Shown here: positions 23,801 through 36,660 of the stretch, piece after piece
Layout: each line of letters opens with the position of its first letter
Position numbering within the stretch: the stretch's first letter is position 1
NCBI RefSeq assembly: GCF_029168945.1
Contig: NC_083601.1
Span: 30,803,660 to 30,867,659 of the forward strand
Source of the DNA: Cannabis sativa
Lineage: Eukaryota > Streptophyta > Magnoliopsida > Rosales > Cannabaceae
Direction of reading: 5' to 3'
Length of the DNA stretch: 64,000 bases
Program-made: the position numbers and the translations under genes
The notes under the pieces: generated by a model
Seen by the model: only the letters and a program-made list of their open reading frames with translations
What the model was told of the DNA's origin: nothing
Database searches by the model: none

Positions 23801-24218
23801 AAAGAAAGAAAACAAGACAAAGGTTTTTCAGTCCAAAACCCAATTATTGAATTATTAAATAGAGACATAATCAAAACTTTTGGAGTTGGCAGCACTGCCC
23901 CAAATCGAAAAAAAAAAGGAAGACATTTTACACAATTACATATCATTCATCAGCAGTCGGGAGCAAGTACTTTTCTCTAGTGAGCCCAATTTGGATTTTG
24001 AACCATTTGAGAGGTGAGTAGGCCTTGGGCCTCGGCCGAGAAGAGGAGGACCCAACCATTTCTCCTGGTAAGATATGGATTACCAAATCAAAAGATTTGC
24101 AAATACTTATTTGATTTTTGAATAATTTTCGGCAATGAAAATTAAATTTAATTATTTACACTGCAATGTACTATTCATTTTTCTTGTAACATAGAATAAA
24201 ATTGCATTGAAAAATAAA
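23801..24218. other. Intergenic DNA, nothing recognised
   Basis: A moderately GC-rich patch at 23955-24070 (GGGCCTCGGCCGAG) has no recognisable coding content. The remainder is A+T-rich and leads into the foldback element. Confidence 0.35.
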
Positions 24219-24654
24219 GGGAAATTTCATTAATTGACCCTAATAAAATACCCCATTTCAAAATTTATACCCTCCACTAATTTATACAAATTAATTCCAT
24301 TATTTTCTAAAACTACCCAAAATACCCTTTTATTTTAATTTTCTCTCCTTAACTCTTACTCTTCTCACTCTCTCTCTTCGTCCTTCTCTCTTCTTCCTCT
24401 CTGTCAACCGACCCACCCCCCACACCACACCAATATCTCAACCGACCCATCCCCACGACTAAACCCAGACGTCGACGACGACGACCCACCCACAGACGCG
24501 ACCCCACGACGACGACTAAACCCACCCCACGACTAAACCCACAGACGCAACCGAGGACGACGACTCACCCCCACGACGCGACCGAACCACCCACGACGAC
24601 CCACACAGTTCCACATTGATCCACGACGATCCACGGCCAAAAAACAATGTTAAA

Positions 24655-25110
24655 ACAATGTTATCGATGAGATATCGATAGGATGTCGATAGGATATCGA
24701 CAAAATAACCTTTAGAAATTTCTGTGTGTTAAAGTGTATCGATAGGATGTCGATAGTGTGTCGATAGAATGTCGACAGGTGTTGAGTGAAATTTTTTTGA
24801 ACTGGATTTAGTGTTTAAATTCATTTTGTCGACCATATGTCGATTGTATGTCGATACGTTGTCGACACAATGTAAATTCATTGTTTTAATTTGTTGTCGA
24901 CAGCATGTCGATTGTATGTTGATATGTTATCGACACTTTATGCTGTTAATTTCTATGTGATATATCGACTCCATGTCGACACAATGTCGATAATATTGTG
25001 TGATGTTGTGTTGAGTTGATTTTATTGGAATGTCGACAGCATATCGATGGTATGTCGATATGCTGTCGAACAAATTATGTTCTTGCTTACTGTTTGATAA
25101 TGTCGACATT
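24655..25110. repeat. TCGA-centred minisatellite, left arm
   Basis: About 23 TCGA tetramers lie in words such as ATGTCGATA and ATGTCGACA, spaced mostly 8-15 bp apart. The dominant orientation is (A)TGTCGAYA. The array is irregular, without a fixed period. Confidence 0.8.
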
Positions 25111-25384
25111 AACATTTTTTAAAATTTTTTAACATTAATATTTTTTTAGTTTTTAGTTTTTCAGATGGTTCCCAGACTCATAATTCCAGCATCGGAGCAT
25201 TTTACTGGCCGCGTGACATACAGAGGTACTGGAACTTTTGCGAAAATCAAGTCTCGGTTTGAGGAGTACAACTTGAATAACACGACGAAGGAAAGCCGTT
25301 TTGGCAACTTTTAGAATTATGAGTCTAGGAACCATCTGAAAAAAATAAATAACAAATCAATATTACTGCAAAAAAATTAACAAA

Positions 25385-25825
25385 TCGTCGACATAATATC
25401 GACATCATGTCGATATTATGTCGACATCATCAAACAGCCAATATAAATTAAAACATGTCGACAACATATCGACAATTTCAAGAGGACAATAATTTCACAA
25501 CATGTCGACATAATATCGACATCCTGACGATATGCACTCGATAATACACTTAAAAGAAACATCCTAATCTTGTCGACAACACATCGACATACTGTCGACA
25601 AGCTGTCGACAATTAAGGGCAAAAAATAAGCTAAACCCTCAATCGACATCCTATCGACATACACACGATATTCTATCGACATACAATAACAGCAATACAA
25701 TGCAAACAGACACAAATTCTATCGACATCCTAACGACATACAATAATTGCAATGCAATGTAAACAAACACCAATTCTATCGACATCCTATCGATATTCTA
25801 TCGACATGTCATCGATAACCCTGTA
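25385..25825. repeat. TCGA-centred minisatellite, right arm (inverted)
   Basis: About 21 TCGA tetramers lie in words such as TATCGACAT and TGTCGACAA, in predominantly the opposite orientation to the left arm, as expected for the second arm of a foldback element. Confidence 0.8.
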
Positions 25826-26468
25826 ACAATCACAGATACCATTGAAACACCAACATCTACAACCTAAAGAGCACAAAATCTATAAAAAATCCACTAATCT
25901 CAACAACATGCAATAATTGGCATCCAAAACTATGAAAAATATATTTTTTTTTCAAAAAAACACCTTACCTTTGAATGCAATTCGTGGTGGTGGCGACGGG
26001 TCCTGCTCGTGGTGGTGGCGATGGCCTCTGTTCGGTGTCGACGACCACAGGTAGTGGTGGTGGCGACGGTTCGTGGTGGTTGGTGGTGGTTGGTGGTAGT
26101 TCGTGATAGTTTCGACGGGCACGGGTCGATTTCGCTACCCACCAAGAGAGAGAGAGAAAGAGAAAAAGAGGGATGGGTCGGGGTCGTGGGTGGATGGCTG
26201 GAGTGGGGTCGTGGTCGTGGTGGTGCGACGGGTGGTCGTTGGGTCGTCGTCGTGGGGCAGAGGCAAAGTCGAAGAGGGAACGACAGAGAGAGAGAGAGAA
26301 AGAGAGGGAAAGAGAGGGAAAGACGGAAAGAGAGAGAGAATAGGAAAATTAAATTTGAGGGGTATTTTGGGTAGAAATGAGTAATAGTGGAATTGTTTTG
26401 TACAAATTAGTGGAGGGTATAAATTTTGATATGAGGTGTTTTATTAGGGTCAAATAGTGAAATTTCCC

Positions 26469-26904
26469 AAAATAAAAAGCATAATTATAATTATACTAAT
26501 TTAACATAAATACCATATTGTTTACTCTGTTTAACTAAGAACGGATAAGAGTTATAGACTAAAGACTATAATCCCTACTGGAATGGGGTTTGTCCTATAA
26601 AGTGATGTAAATGTTTCTTTTTGTTTGCTAATGTGATGCAAATGCTTCCCCGATGCGTATTGGTAAAAATTTCAATACGTGTTATCATAATGCACAAAAG
26701 AGTAATAATAATAATAATGGTAGGCTCTTCTAAAACTTATACTCTTAACAAAAGGTTCTCTGAAAGACCATCCCAGAAAGTTTTTTTTTTTACTCAAAAT
26801 AAATATATGATCAAAGTAGAGTGTTGGTCAACTCTTACATGTCAGCCCTTAAAATGGTAGAACTCAGCCTTAACATATATCTCATTAAAGGACAGGAAAC
26901 AAAG
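26469..26904. other. 3' flank of the thymidylate kinase gene
   Basis: The part next to 26905 is expected to hold the 3' untranslated region of the minus-strand kinase gene. The 79-codon plus-strand frame here has no recognisable features. Confidence 0.4.
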
Positions 26905-28989
26905 TTAGGATGACCAGAGACATGTTAGGGGTTTCTCTTTCTGGCATAATCCAATACTCTCTAAAACTATCTCCTGCAGCTGCTTCTCAATATCTTTAAC
27001 TGATCCACATGCATCTACTATCTGCATTTACACCATCAAACAAACTTATTAATAATCACCCAGAGAATATATTGTCCATAAAAATACAATTTATTTAGCC
27101 TTTGAACTTTATAGCAAAAGCTCAATTGGATTTTTAGACTCAAAAAATGGTAACAATCTTATCTCCAGTACTAAGTACTAGCAGTTAGTGCTAGGCAGTT
27201 CCATTGTAAGAGTTTGAATTAAACAGATTCTGCTTTCGAAAACAAAAGAGAGAAAAATATTATAAATCTTGAATGAATGAGAAGAGCATGTGATCCGGAG
27301 AAAAACAAACACACAAAATGCAGTAAGATTGTGTTGCTTGCATATCTAGTATTGGATTTTATTCTTTTTCAACAGTCAATGACCTTTAAAACAGTGAGTA
27401 GATACGCCACACACCCAAACATAGAGATTAAAGGTCTACACTAACAATTAAAGTTGCATCGGCTCTAGTGGTGGTAAACATATATAAGCAGCAGCCCATG
27501 TTTATATTGTCATACTTCAATCCATATTAAAAGAATAAGTAGATGCACTCCAACTAAAGATGACGTAAAAGTTGCATCATGCCATTAATACATCCAAGCA
27601 GATAGACAGTTTTAAAATTCATGTCGCGGAATGAAACACAAAATACCTTCCAAGAAGCATCATGGAGAGCCTGGTAGCTTTGCCTAACTTTCTTCTGAAA
27701 CTCCAGCTGCTCATACCTCTCTCCTCCATAACCTCCTCTTTCTGTGGCTTTCTGAGAATCATAATGTAATGTTGCATTCAGCACAAAGTTTAGACCAAAA
27801 AGACAAGATATGGATGTCTTTTCACCATGTGAGAAACTGCAATTAAAGGTGATATCTTCCTGGGGGTTTAATCTTAAAATAAGATGGATCTAAAATCAGG
27901 GAGATCTATGTATCTGGACCATAAATGGTCCAAAACCTTGTATCATTCAGCGTAAAAATGTTATAATCTCAATATTGGCAGCATCCAAAACTGGTATACT
28001 CATGAATTTACATACTAGCACAAAATTTACAGAGCTTAAATTACCTCCGGTGGTATATCAAGATATACTACAAGATCTGGAGCCAATAACCCCTTTTCTG
28101 GAGCCTGCAAAGATGTTCTGGATTGTTAGAAATTAAATACGAACAACAGATTATAAATACTACCAAGAATATCTTTACCTTACACCACTCAAAATCTAGA
28201 CCTTTGGCAGAAGAGAAAGCCACTCCAGAATAAGAATACCGATCAACAATGATAGTGGTTCCAGATTTCAGTTTACTTTCCATCAAAGATCTGCAAGGAA
28301 ACAGAGATATTTCAAAATTCCATGTTTCTTCTATCATACAACATGATTTAAACTAAATGTCCAACATTAATCACAACAGCAATGATGAAGAAAAAAAAAA
28401 TCAAGCAGAAAAAGGAAGAACTATAATTTGATTAGTTTTTCAATGTCGCAAAAAACAAATAGTTTATTATTTCATCACTAGCCAACTGGACTGTCTTTAC
28501 CCCCTGAATAATCTAAAAAATAAGAGCAGCGTCATGACTTCTGTTAAATCAAGATATCATCCATCACCATGTTAGACCAGTTACTGATATGAACTCAGCA
28601 ATTTTTTGTTTCAAGAACCAATAAATAATTTTTTGTTTCAAGCATATGAGTATTGTTCTTAATCATAAAGCAATAATGAACTCCACTGAATATAGAATTT
28701 AGAATAAGAAAGCTAACCTCTTCTCCCAACGGTTAGCACTGAAAAGAAGATGTATAGCACGATCATCGAGTTGAGATTCATTGGAAAGATAAGATGATAT
28801 CATTTGCCCAACACTTGTAGTTCTGTCTGGGAATCGCCATAATTCAGCTGAATGCCCCAATCCTTCCAAATACTTGTGTAGATTACTAGACTGTGTTGTT
28901 TTTCCACAGCGATCCAAGCCTTCTAGAACAATCAATGCTCCTCTTGAGCTGCTGCTGTCACTTGACTTAGAGACAGGGATATTTGCCAT
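26905..28989 (-). CDS. Thymidylate kinase (dTMP kinase), ZEUS1-like
   Basis: Phosphorylates dTMP to dTDP with ATP, supplying dTTP for DNA synthesis. Coding exons on the minus strand: 28989-28718, 28290-28179, 28104-28045, 27751-27647 and 27021-26905; all introns are GT-AG and the frames join to 221 codons plus TAA. The Walker A loop is GLDRCGKTT (residues 24-32), the dTMP-binding FPDRTT is at 53-58, the [15 protein letters not shown] box is in the second coding exon and the Arg-rich lid is [11 protein letters not shown]. The length suits the family (about 210-260). An in-frame 27-codon stretch precedes Met1 in this exon, but the predicted upstream exon (30611-about 30760) has no ATG and carries an in-frame TGA, so Met at 28989 is chosen. 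Other splice forms could still add an organelle-targeting leader. By recall the nearest named homologue is Arabidopsis ZEUS1. Confidence 0.93.
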
Positions 28990-30610
28990 TTGTATGGACC
29001 TAGTAAAGCCCTTTGAAGAACACTTCAATTGTATATTGAAGGACCTTGTTACAGCTACTGTACCGAAATTCCTACACAACAAAAGCACTCAATTTGTGGA
29101 GCTAACCAAGAGTGAAAAATCACGACACTTTTTATTGGGTATAAGAAAACACACACACACACAAGTGTGGCAGTTGTGTGACACAACTTCCACACCTATT
29201 TGATTTACCTAAATAATGATTTAAAGAAAAAACCACTTTTGCCAGTTGAGTTGGAGCTCTGTTTACACGACACTCAATACATGCACATCTAATAAAACTC
29301 TTTATTGGAAGAGATACTAACTGTAGATGCAACTATGCTGAGACCCTTATGCTGCTAATTTGATATTGTAACAAAATTCCTACACAATAGAAGGGTTATA
29401 TTATAGGATACATCAAGAGCAAAAAGTAAAGACGACGATTGTAATTGGGCATTTAAGAAAGAGGCATAAACATTACCTATAAATTAAGGGCTCATTTTTG
29501 TTAAAAATAAATCATCCCAATTGGCTCCATTGTCTAGCGCAAATATGCAATTGATCCTATGTTTTGTAAAATGACGGTTTATTCTCTCTGTTTGGCAAAA
29601 TAGATCAAATTGATATCCTGAGCTCAATTTTGGTGAGACACTTTTTCAGCAAATTGATGCCCTAAGCTCAATTTTTCAACAGTGACTTCAGATTTAGGAT
29701 GAACGACAACTGCAGGGTTAGTCATATTAAAAAAATTGTTTGACCAAATTGATCTCAAGGTACCAATTTGATCTATTTTACAAAACACAAGTTCAATTGT
29801 CATTTATTTGACAAAACACATAGGCTGATCATGTTTTCGCATTAAACAGGCCTAATTGGTATTTTGCCTTCTAAATTTATGTGCTATTTCCTGAAATCCT
29901 CCATTTTCCTAGAATTTACTACCATATCTAATGGCATTTTATATATATGTACGTTTAAAACACAAAAAATATGAAATAGAATATATGAAGCCTGAAAAAA
30001 GGAAAATCTTACAAAGCCTTAGAAACAGTCAGATGAGAAGCAATGACCATTTATCTTCCAAACCTATTAAATAAGATAAAATAAAATAAACACAAAATTT
30101 AAGACCCAAATCAAAAGGAAAAATAAAAACTGGAAACCAAGCTAGGTAAGCAAACTAAAACTTTAGCTATACAAACAAACCGCTATTCCCGAAAAGCTTT
30201 CTTATATAAATGGAGTTTTTGTGAGAACAAACTGCTATTCCATCTCCCGCTATCTAGCTAAACATTTCATCGAACAGCATACAAGCACAACAGAGGTCAG
30301 CTTAGTAAGGATTATTTAGATATGTTTATGCACTTTAAAAAAATTCACAGCGATAAAAAAATAATTAACAGAAATATTTGTTCCTAATATGTATCCCATT
30401 AATGTGGCATCCCATCTTGGTACAAATGAATCCTACCAATCAAGCTCTTCTAGCTTATCCAAAACTTGCATATGATTAAAATTCTCAATAGTTTATGGAC
30501 ATGTACAAAGCATTAACAAAATTGAGCAGTGAAGAAGGATAAAAGCAATCAACATAAACATTTTTGTCCAAAACAAAAGAAAAATAAGATACAAGGAAAC
30601 AACATAAACC

Positions 30611-30760
30611 TGGATCAAAGTGGCCAGATGAACAAGCAGTAATCGGGTTGACACTTAAGTTAACGAGCGGCGAACGGAGACGGCGCGGCGACGGAAGTAG
30701 AGGGAGACAGTCGGGGAGTGAGAGGAACCACGAGAGGGAATATGATTTAAAGTCCTAATT
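30611..30760 (-). other. Predicted 5' untranslated exon of the thymidylate kinase gene
   Basis: On the minus strand a GC-rich stretch with CGCCGCGCCGTC ends in CCAG followed by a GTTTATG donor at 30609. The first coding exon has an acceptor (TTGTGTAG) at 29072. The intron would be about 1.54 kb. The exon contains no ATG in any frame. Its upper boundary is an estimate from the composition change. Confidence 0.5.
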
Positions 30761-31588
30761 TCAAAAGTTCTATAAAGGAAAGGGCACATTTTTTAAAAGA
30801 AAAATTATAAAAGGACCCATTTATTCTTATAAAACTAAAATTAGACCCCAAAAAATAAGAACATAGCTATTGTAAGACTCCATGTTGAATTGTTCTAATA
30901 TGGAAGACTCGATCTTTAATTAGTAGTTTTTTATAATATTTTTTAAATTAAAATATTTAAAATTCGATATTGAATTAAACTAATAATAGTATATCACCTA
31001 TTGTGGTGCTTACGATTATAGTAATTGGTTAAATTAGTTATAGTTTTAGAATGATTACTCTGACAATTCAATTTGTAAAGAGTTCAGATTTTTTTTGGTT
31101 TAAACTGTTAGATCAGACTATTATCCCCTCTTGCAGATATGAATTTTGTATAGTAAATGTATGATATTCAATTCAAAATAATAATAATAACTAAGCTTTA
31201 TCTTTACATATATAATGTAGGTGAGAATAACAGTTCTACACAAGCTTTGTAGCTGCTTGTTTCTTCTAAAATTGCATAATGCATCATTCCCAATTGTGTA
31301 GCATTTGAATTCTCTGCATTTTTTCTAAACTTATCCACAAGAAATAATTTTAAATGAATGATGATATATAAAAACCATTATGTAACACAAAAGAATGGCC
31401 ACCTCTTGTTTGAACAATATATGAACACAAGTACAAATTAATATGAAAAGAAAATCTCCCCAAAAGGGTACTGTACTATCACAATTTTTTTTTCCTTTTT
31501 CTTTTTTATACATGAAACGAATGAATTGTTGACTAGTAGTGTAATGCTGCTGATAACAACTCTCCAACCACCAAAATGAGCTTCCCAC
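30761..31588. other. Space between CSLA 3' end and thymidylate kinase 5' end
   Basis: About 0.8 kb of mostly A+T-rich sequence. It must hold the promoter of the minus-strand kinase gene on its left side and the 3' untranslated region of CSLA on its right side. No distinct TATA box or polyadenylation signal could be fixed with confidence. Confidence 0.4.
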
Positions 31589-34500
31589 CTAAGCGCTGGG
31601 GACAAATGTTCCAACATATCCAACTCCAGCAACGAAAAAGGCGAAAGCTTGGAGGAATAGGAAAATGAAGTAGCCATTCTTGCCAACAGAAAGATCATAG
31701 CAGCCAATAAAGAAGAGGTAGGCTCCAACACTGAGCTCAAGGACATGAATTCTGCTTAAAACAATCACAACAACATGAAAACATGTAAGCCATTTTTTAT
31801 GTTAAGTACTATAACTCGAAATTCTGATGCATCATCAAAGTTGCTTACCTTTCTCCAATCTTAAATCGAGGTTTCTTAAAGGCCTTCACAGATGCTTTGG
31901 TCTTAAGGGCATCTCCCAATTTGTCTGTTACAATCCATTCGTTTACTCTCCCGGCCTCCAACAAACCGATGAAAGTGGCCTTAGTCCGGTGCAAGGACAT
32001 GACATTCTCAAAGAGGATCCAGAATATCAAAAGGTGGAATGATCTGTATGAAGATCAAGATAGGATTAGTAATGAAACAAGTGAGATTTTCACATACTCA
32101 AGTGTGAAAGTTTTATAAGTGTGGATACCTTGGAGTTCCAACTGCATTGAGGAGAGTAATGATGGAAGGAATGTACACTGCACCCCACTTGGGGACAACA
32201 ACTTCAGGGGCTAAAACAGTTGCAGGCAAAACGATGCAGTAAAATACGAATGTGACAAGATGAGCTACAATTTTTCGAACAAAGAAAAAGCTGTATAGCA
32301 CATGAAACTTCTTCAATGGGGTAACTTTCTGCAATGTTTTGTATTTCAAATTATGGCATTAGTAATAATAAGAAGCAAAAATATTGGAGAGTTCTTCATT
32401 CATGTTATGCATAGAAACTAAAAAGATAAGGGAAGAAAAAAAGTACCTTAGTTCTTATGATCTCCATGGCCATCTTCTTGAAAAGATTAGCAGGGCCACA
32501 AGACCATCTGTGCTGTTGATACCTGTAAGCTTTAAAGGTACTTGGTAGTTCACTTTTCACCTGAATTGTAATACAGAATTAGTAATATCACTTTAGTTAG
32601 TTTCATTGCTTTGAAATGACACAAGAGAAGGTACATCACTATAGCATTAAAACATTTTACATGCCATTTACCTTGAGATCTGAAAGATAGACAAATTTCC
32701 AGCCTCGAAGACTAGCTCGGACAGCCAAATCCATGTCCTCAACAGTCGTCCGATCCTTCCATCCACCGGCTTCATTGAGTGCTGAGAGTCTCCATACACC
32801 AGCAGTTCCTGCACAAACAAACATTATCTTGTGCAATGAGTTTTTGGCTCAATACATAAAAATTTATGACACCAATGTTAACAAATCCTATATAGATTTT
32901 TGTTTACCATTGAAACCAAAGAAGGCATATGCAGCAGACCCCACTTCTTGTTCCACAGTGAAATGGTAATCTAGTGACATCTCTTGCATCCTTGTCATTA
33001 AGCATTCGTCCGAATTCACTGCAGCCCAGAAAACCAGACCATCACACGTTATATTTCACCAAAATTCATTACAATGCTCTTAAATTACTGATACTACTAG
33101 TTATGATGTTAATGCAGTCAAGTTCACTAGCTAAGAGAGGTTCAGTACTACCACTACTAGTTACTAAAACACAATTTACTTTTTTTTTTTAATTGCATTA
33201 TCAATCGAATTAAGAGTCAATATCTCTGTTAGTTTGCCTTTAGACATCAATGATTTCACCATCATAAAAACTAGGAGCTTAAACTCTAATTGACAGAAGT
33301 ACTTTTTGGTGAAAAAAATAGAGGAATCATATATTGTTTTTTTTTTTTGTTAAATAGTAACTTTCTTAATTAAAAAATGTTCCACGTGATTTATTGTTTT
33401 ATTTACAGATTATCACTAAACTGGCTTCCTAAAGAAACGAGGCAAAGAACAAAAGAAAACTATAATATATAGTAATAAACTACAACTTTCCTAACTTGTT
33501 TGTGTTATTGGAATATTCTATTTCAGGTTCTATTCTAGAATGAGTTCTGTATGTGACAAAAGAAAAAGAAAGAGTATTATTACAACGTTTTCACCTAACG
33601 ATTTAGCATATTGATTGTTCTATACGCACACCTTATTTACATAAAGCCAACCAGTGGTCACAACTCATAAACCATGTGAAATTGAATGGTACAACATATA
33701 ATATAATCATTACAATATGTGACAAAGAGTGAAACAATTTACATTTTATTATTATTACAATATATAAGCAAAAAAGCACTTAGTTTTGACAAAGTTCTTG
33801 AACAAAATATGTAAAAAGAGAATGGCACCGACACAAGTAATAAAGCAATAAAGTATTTAATTAATGATATTTATTCACTAATTATAAGAAAAATTTACCA
33901 AATTTCCATCGAGCTTGGACAAGAGCAACTTCAGGGTTGTGGAGCAAGAAGGGTACAGTGCGCCAGAGATAGTCAGGCTCAGGTTGGAAGTCAGCATCAA
34001 ATATGGCTACATAGTCACACTGTTTCACATAGCTATGTTTCATTCCTTCTTTCAGTGCTCCTGCTTTGTACCCATTTCTATTGTCCCTTATTTCATATTT
34101 TATGTTTATTCCTTTGCTTGCCCATCTTTGGCATTCTAACTCCACCAAACTCTGTTTGTTTATAAATTATTATACATAAAAATCCACATCAGAAATTTTT
34201 AAACATAGACCAAAAAAGAAAAAAAGTGACAACTTTGCATGAGTCCGAAAATTGAACCTTCTATTCAAATGACTCTTTTAAGGAAAAGTCCTTATTTGGG
34301 GACGGTTAAGTTTTTAATATATAAATATATAATTGGGTTGTTAATAATTTGACTACTAGATTTTGATTTTTGACCCGGATTGAAAAAACTAAATTTCTAT
34401 AGAAGGTAAGTGAAAGAAACTTCTTTGTACCAAAACCTAGAGAGTGACACATCAACCTTCTTTTAAGGAAGATGGTTCAAATTTCAAACATCATAAAGGG

Positions 34501-35066
34501 ATATTATTATATACTTTAAGTTGGGATGAAAGATTTTAACCTTAATGGTTTGGTCAGTTGAATCATCAAGAACTTGAACTATGATCCTATCAGAAGGCCA
34601 TGAAAGACCACATGCAGCTCCAATAGAAAGTTGATAAACCTGTTCAAAATTGGCAAAACTTGATTATTATTATTATAAATATATAATTTTTTATTTATAC
34701 AAATTTAGTGGTTAATCATAGAAGAAGAAAAAGTACCTCTCTTTCATTGTACATTGGTATTTGAACAAGAACCATGGGATAAGCAGAATTCCCAAGCTCA
34801 ACATCATCTCTAATGGGCTCCCATTTGTACCGTTTCTCAGGTCTTCGTCTAAATAGCTTAACAAACGTAATAACAACACCCATATAAACCTTCTCAATGA
34901 AAAGCATCACAGACATGGCCAAACAAACGAAAACCAAAAGCCTCAACGTGGGAACGATCAAAGGCGCCTTCGCTTGCTCCCAAACCAAAGATATTTGGCC
35001 TGTGAGATCGTTTCTAGCGCTTTGAAACGCATCAGGAATGATTGTCGTTGATGAAAGTTGCTCCAT
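31589..35066 (-). CDS. CSLA: Cellulose synthase-like A: glucomannan 4-beta-mannosyltransferase
   Basis: Golgi GT2 glycosyltransferase that polymerises GDP-mannose (and GDP-glucose) into the (gluco)mannan backbone of cell-wall hemicellulose. Nine minus-strand exons: 35066-34737, 34639-34541, 34151-33899, 33018-32908, 32808-32672, 32560-32447, 32328-32129, 32043-31849 and 31751-31589; all GT-AG, joining to 533 codons plus TAG, the normal CSLA length. The catalytic set is complete: DDSTD (135-139), DAD (195-197), TVEDMD with the general-base Asp (289) and QQHRW (325-329). One membrane segment lies near residues 40-75 and several hydrophobic segments lie in the last 170 residues ([19 protein letters not shown] and the C-terminal exon). 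The sequence looks closest to the CSLA2/CSLA9 clade; the exact paralogue is not settled. Nothing appears broken. Confidence 0.95.
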
Positions 35067-35600
35067 TTTTTTGGTTTACAGCTCCAAGTTCACTACACTT
35101 GTATATATATATATATATGTATATGTATATGTGTGTGTGTAATGAGTTTGCGAAAAGGACACGACTTTGTTCTATTGAAATATATGTTTTTGGGTTTGGT
35201 TTTTGGCTTATGGATTACGTTATAGATAAATGTGTGAAAGAGGTGGAGTAGTGGTCGTCAGTGATGAGTTTGATGATCAAAAAGATAGACCCACGTACTG
35301 GCTTTTTTTTATGATGATCACAATGAACAACAACAAACAAGTAGTAGAAATTAAAAAACTAGTTTAGACTTACACTCCAAACTTACAGAGTAGAAAAAAC
35401 TACAAAGCAAGAAACTTTACTTGATGATGAATATTTCCCACTGATTATCTCTCAATGCAATCTCTCTCTCTATATATAATGGGTTGTGTTTCAATAATAT
35501 GATTTCTTTTTCTGTCTTCCTACTCTGTTTTCTGACCGAGAACAGAGCAGTAGACGAAAAAGCAGAGAACAGTTTCAGTTGATGGCTACAAGAAAATGAG
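35067..35600 (-). promoter_or_regulatory. CSLA leader and core promoter
   Basis: On the minus strand a TATATATA box at 35471-35478 is followed by an AGAGAGAGAG tract, a common plant core-promoter arrangement. This predicts a start near 35440 and a leader of about 370 nt. The leader would contain the dinucleotide repeat at 35101-35140. This is an inference from position and motif only. Confidence 0.45.
35101..35140. repeat. TA/TG dinucleotide microsatellite
   Basis: A run of TA repeats followed by GTATAT and then GTGTGTGTGT, lying in the predicted CSLA 5' leader. Likely length-polymorphic. Confidence 0.85.
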
Positions 35601-36660
35601 GTTCGTATGTGCTTATATATATAAAAATAATATGTATATTCACGCGTTAATATAATAAATTAAATTGGTCAAAAATGGACAAAGACAGCGGAACTAAAAC
35701 CAAGCTAAAAGGAATGACCGCTTCCGGCAGCGTTTGAGTTACAACTACTTGAAATGGAAGGCCAGAGGTTTCTGTACCAATGCCATGCACCCTCTGTTTC
35801 ATTCTAATTATTAATAATTAATGTTAATTAATCACCTAATTAGTTAATTACTTCAATTGCTTTATTATCTTTTTAAGTCTCTTCTTTATTGATTGAAAAG
35901 TTTGTAATTGATTGCATGTGTAGTTTCTTAGTTTAACTAGCATTTTCCAAGTGGCCTTCTTCATAATGAAACCATTGATTTAGGATTGACTTTGCTTGAA
36001 TTCAATAATTAAAATTAATACTTCTCTTTGGTGCTGATGGTTTTATATTTTTAGTGTTCTTTTTTTTGCTGGAAAAAATATTTTGTTATTGAATTAAATA
36101 ATGTCACTAGCTTTTTTGTTAATTATAATTAGGAAATTAAAGTGTTGAATTAGGGTGGGATAATTATAAAATTGGTAGAACTTATTAGCTGGTTAGTTAG
36201 TCTCATAGATACTAAATGTCCAAATATACACGTAACTTGGATATACAGATTAGATTGATGATATTGGTTAACTATGAGAGCTAAACTTGAACCTATTACC
36301 AATTTATTTGAATGAAAACATGTATTATATACACTTTAATACATTATTATCGTAGGCTCCAGCTAGTTGAAAAAAAGTGTCATAATATGTAGACAAATAA
36401 ATAAATATCATATAGAAGACGATTACTGTACTATTAGTGACTCCCCTTCAGTACCAACATACATGAGAATTAATTTGGATACTATTTTTATTTATTTATT
36501 TATTTGAAGGCATATTCCTCATAATTGTCCATATGTATGAATGTAACTTTGTTTGGATGCCAAATAAGGAGCATGTGCCTTTGCACACAGTCTAAGCAAA
36601 TTGGACATCCATGAGCGTTGTTCTTTACTCTTCCATATATATATATATATAAATATAGGG
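35601..36660. other. Intergenic DNA upstream of CSLA
   Basis: Distal upstream sequence of CSLA without recognised genes or elements. A short TA repeat lies at about 36636-36652. Confidence 0.4.

Larger units (their letters stand above)
24219..26468. mobile_element. MULE-like foldback element, ~2.25 kb
   Basis: The ends are inverted for well over 100 bp: the left starts GGGAAATTTCATTAATTGAC and the right, reversed, GGGAAATTTCACTATTTGAC; both continue CCTAATAAAA(T/C)ACC. Inverted similarity continues inward through a CT-rich/AG-rich pair (24355-24400 against 26140-26340), TCGA-rich arrays and an innermost pair (GATGGTTCCCAGACTCATAA near 25165 against its near-complement near 25315-25345). Only about 130 bp in the middle is unpaired. 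The direct word AAAATAAA abuts both ends (24211-24218, 26469-26476), compatible with the 8-9 bp duplication of Mutator-like elements but low in complexity. The centre encodes, in plus frame, TGRVTYRGTGTFAKIKSRF, which resembles a segment of host-derived proteins carried by MULEs (inference). Confidence 0.75.

Noticed and set aside
24655..25825. Regularly recurring TCGA words as a CRISPR-like array
   Set aside because: No fixed repeat length or unique spacers, and the context is a plant nuclear foldback element.
26009..26384. Arg/Val/Gly-rich frames of 121 and 93 codons
   Set aside because: They arise from the simple GA- and GTGG-rich right arm of the foldback element.
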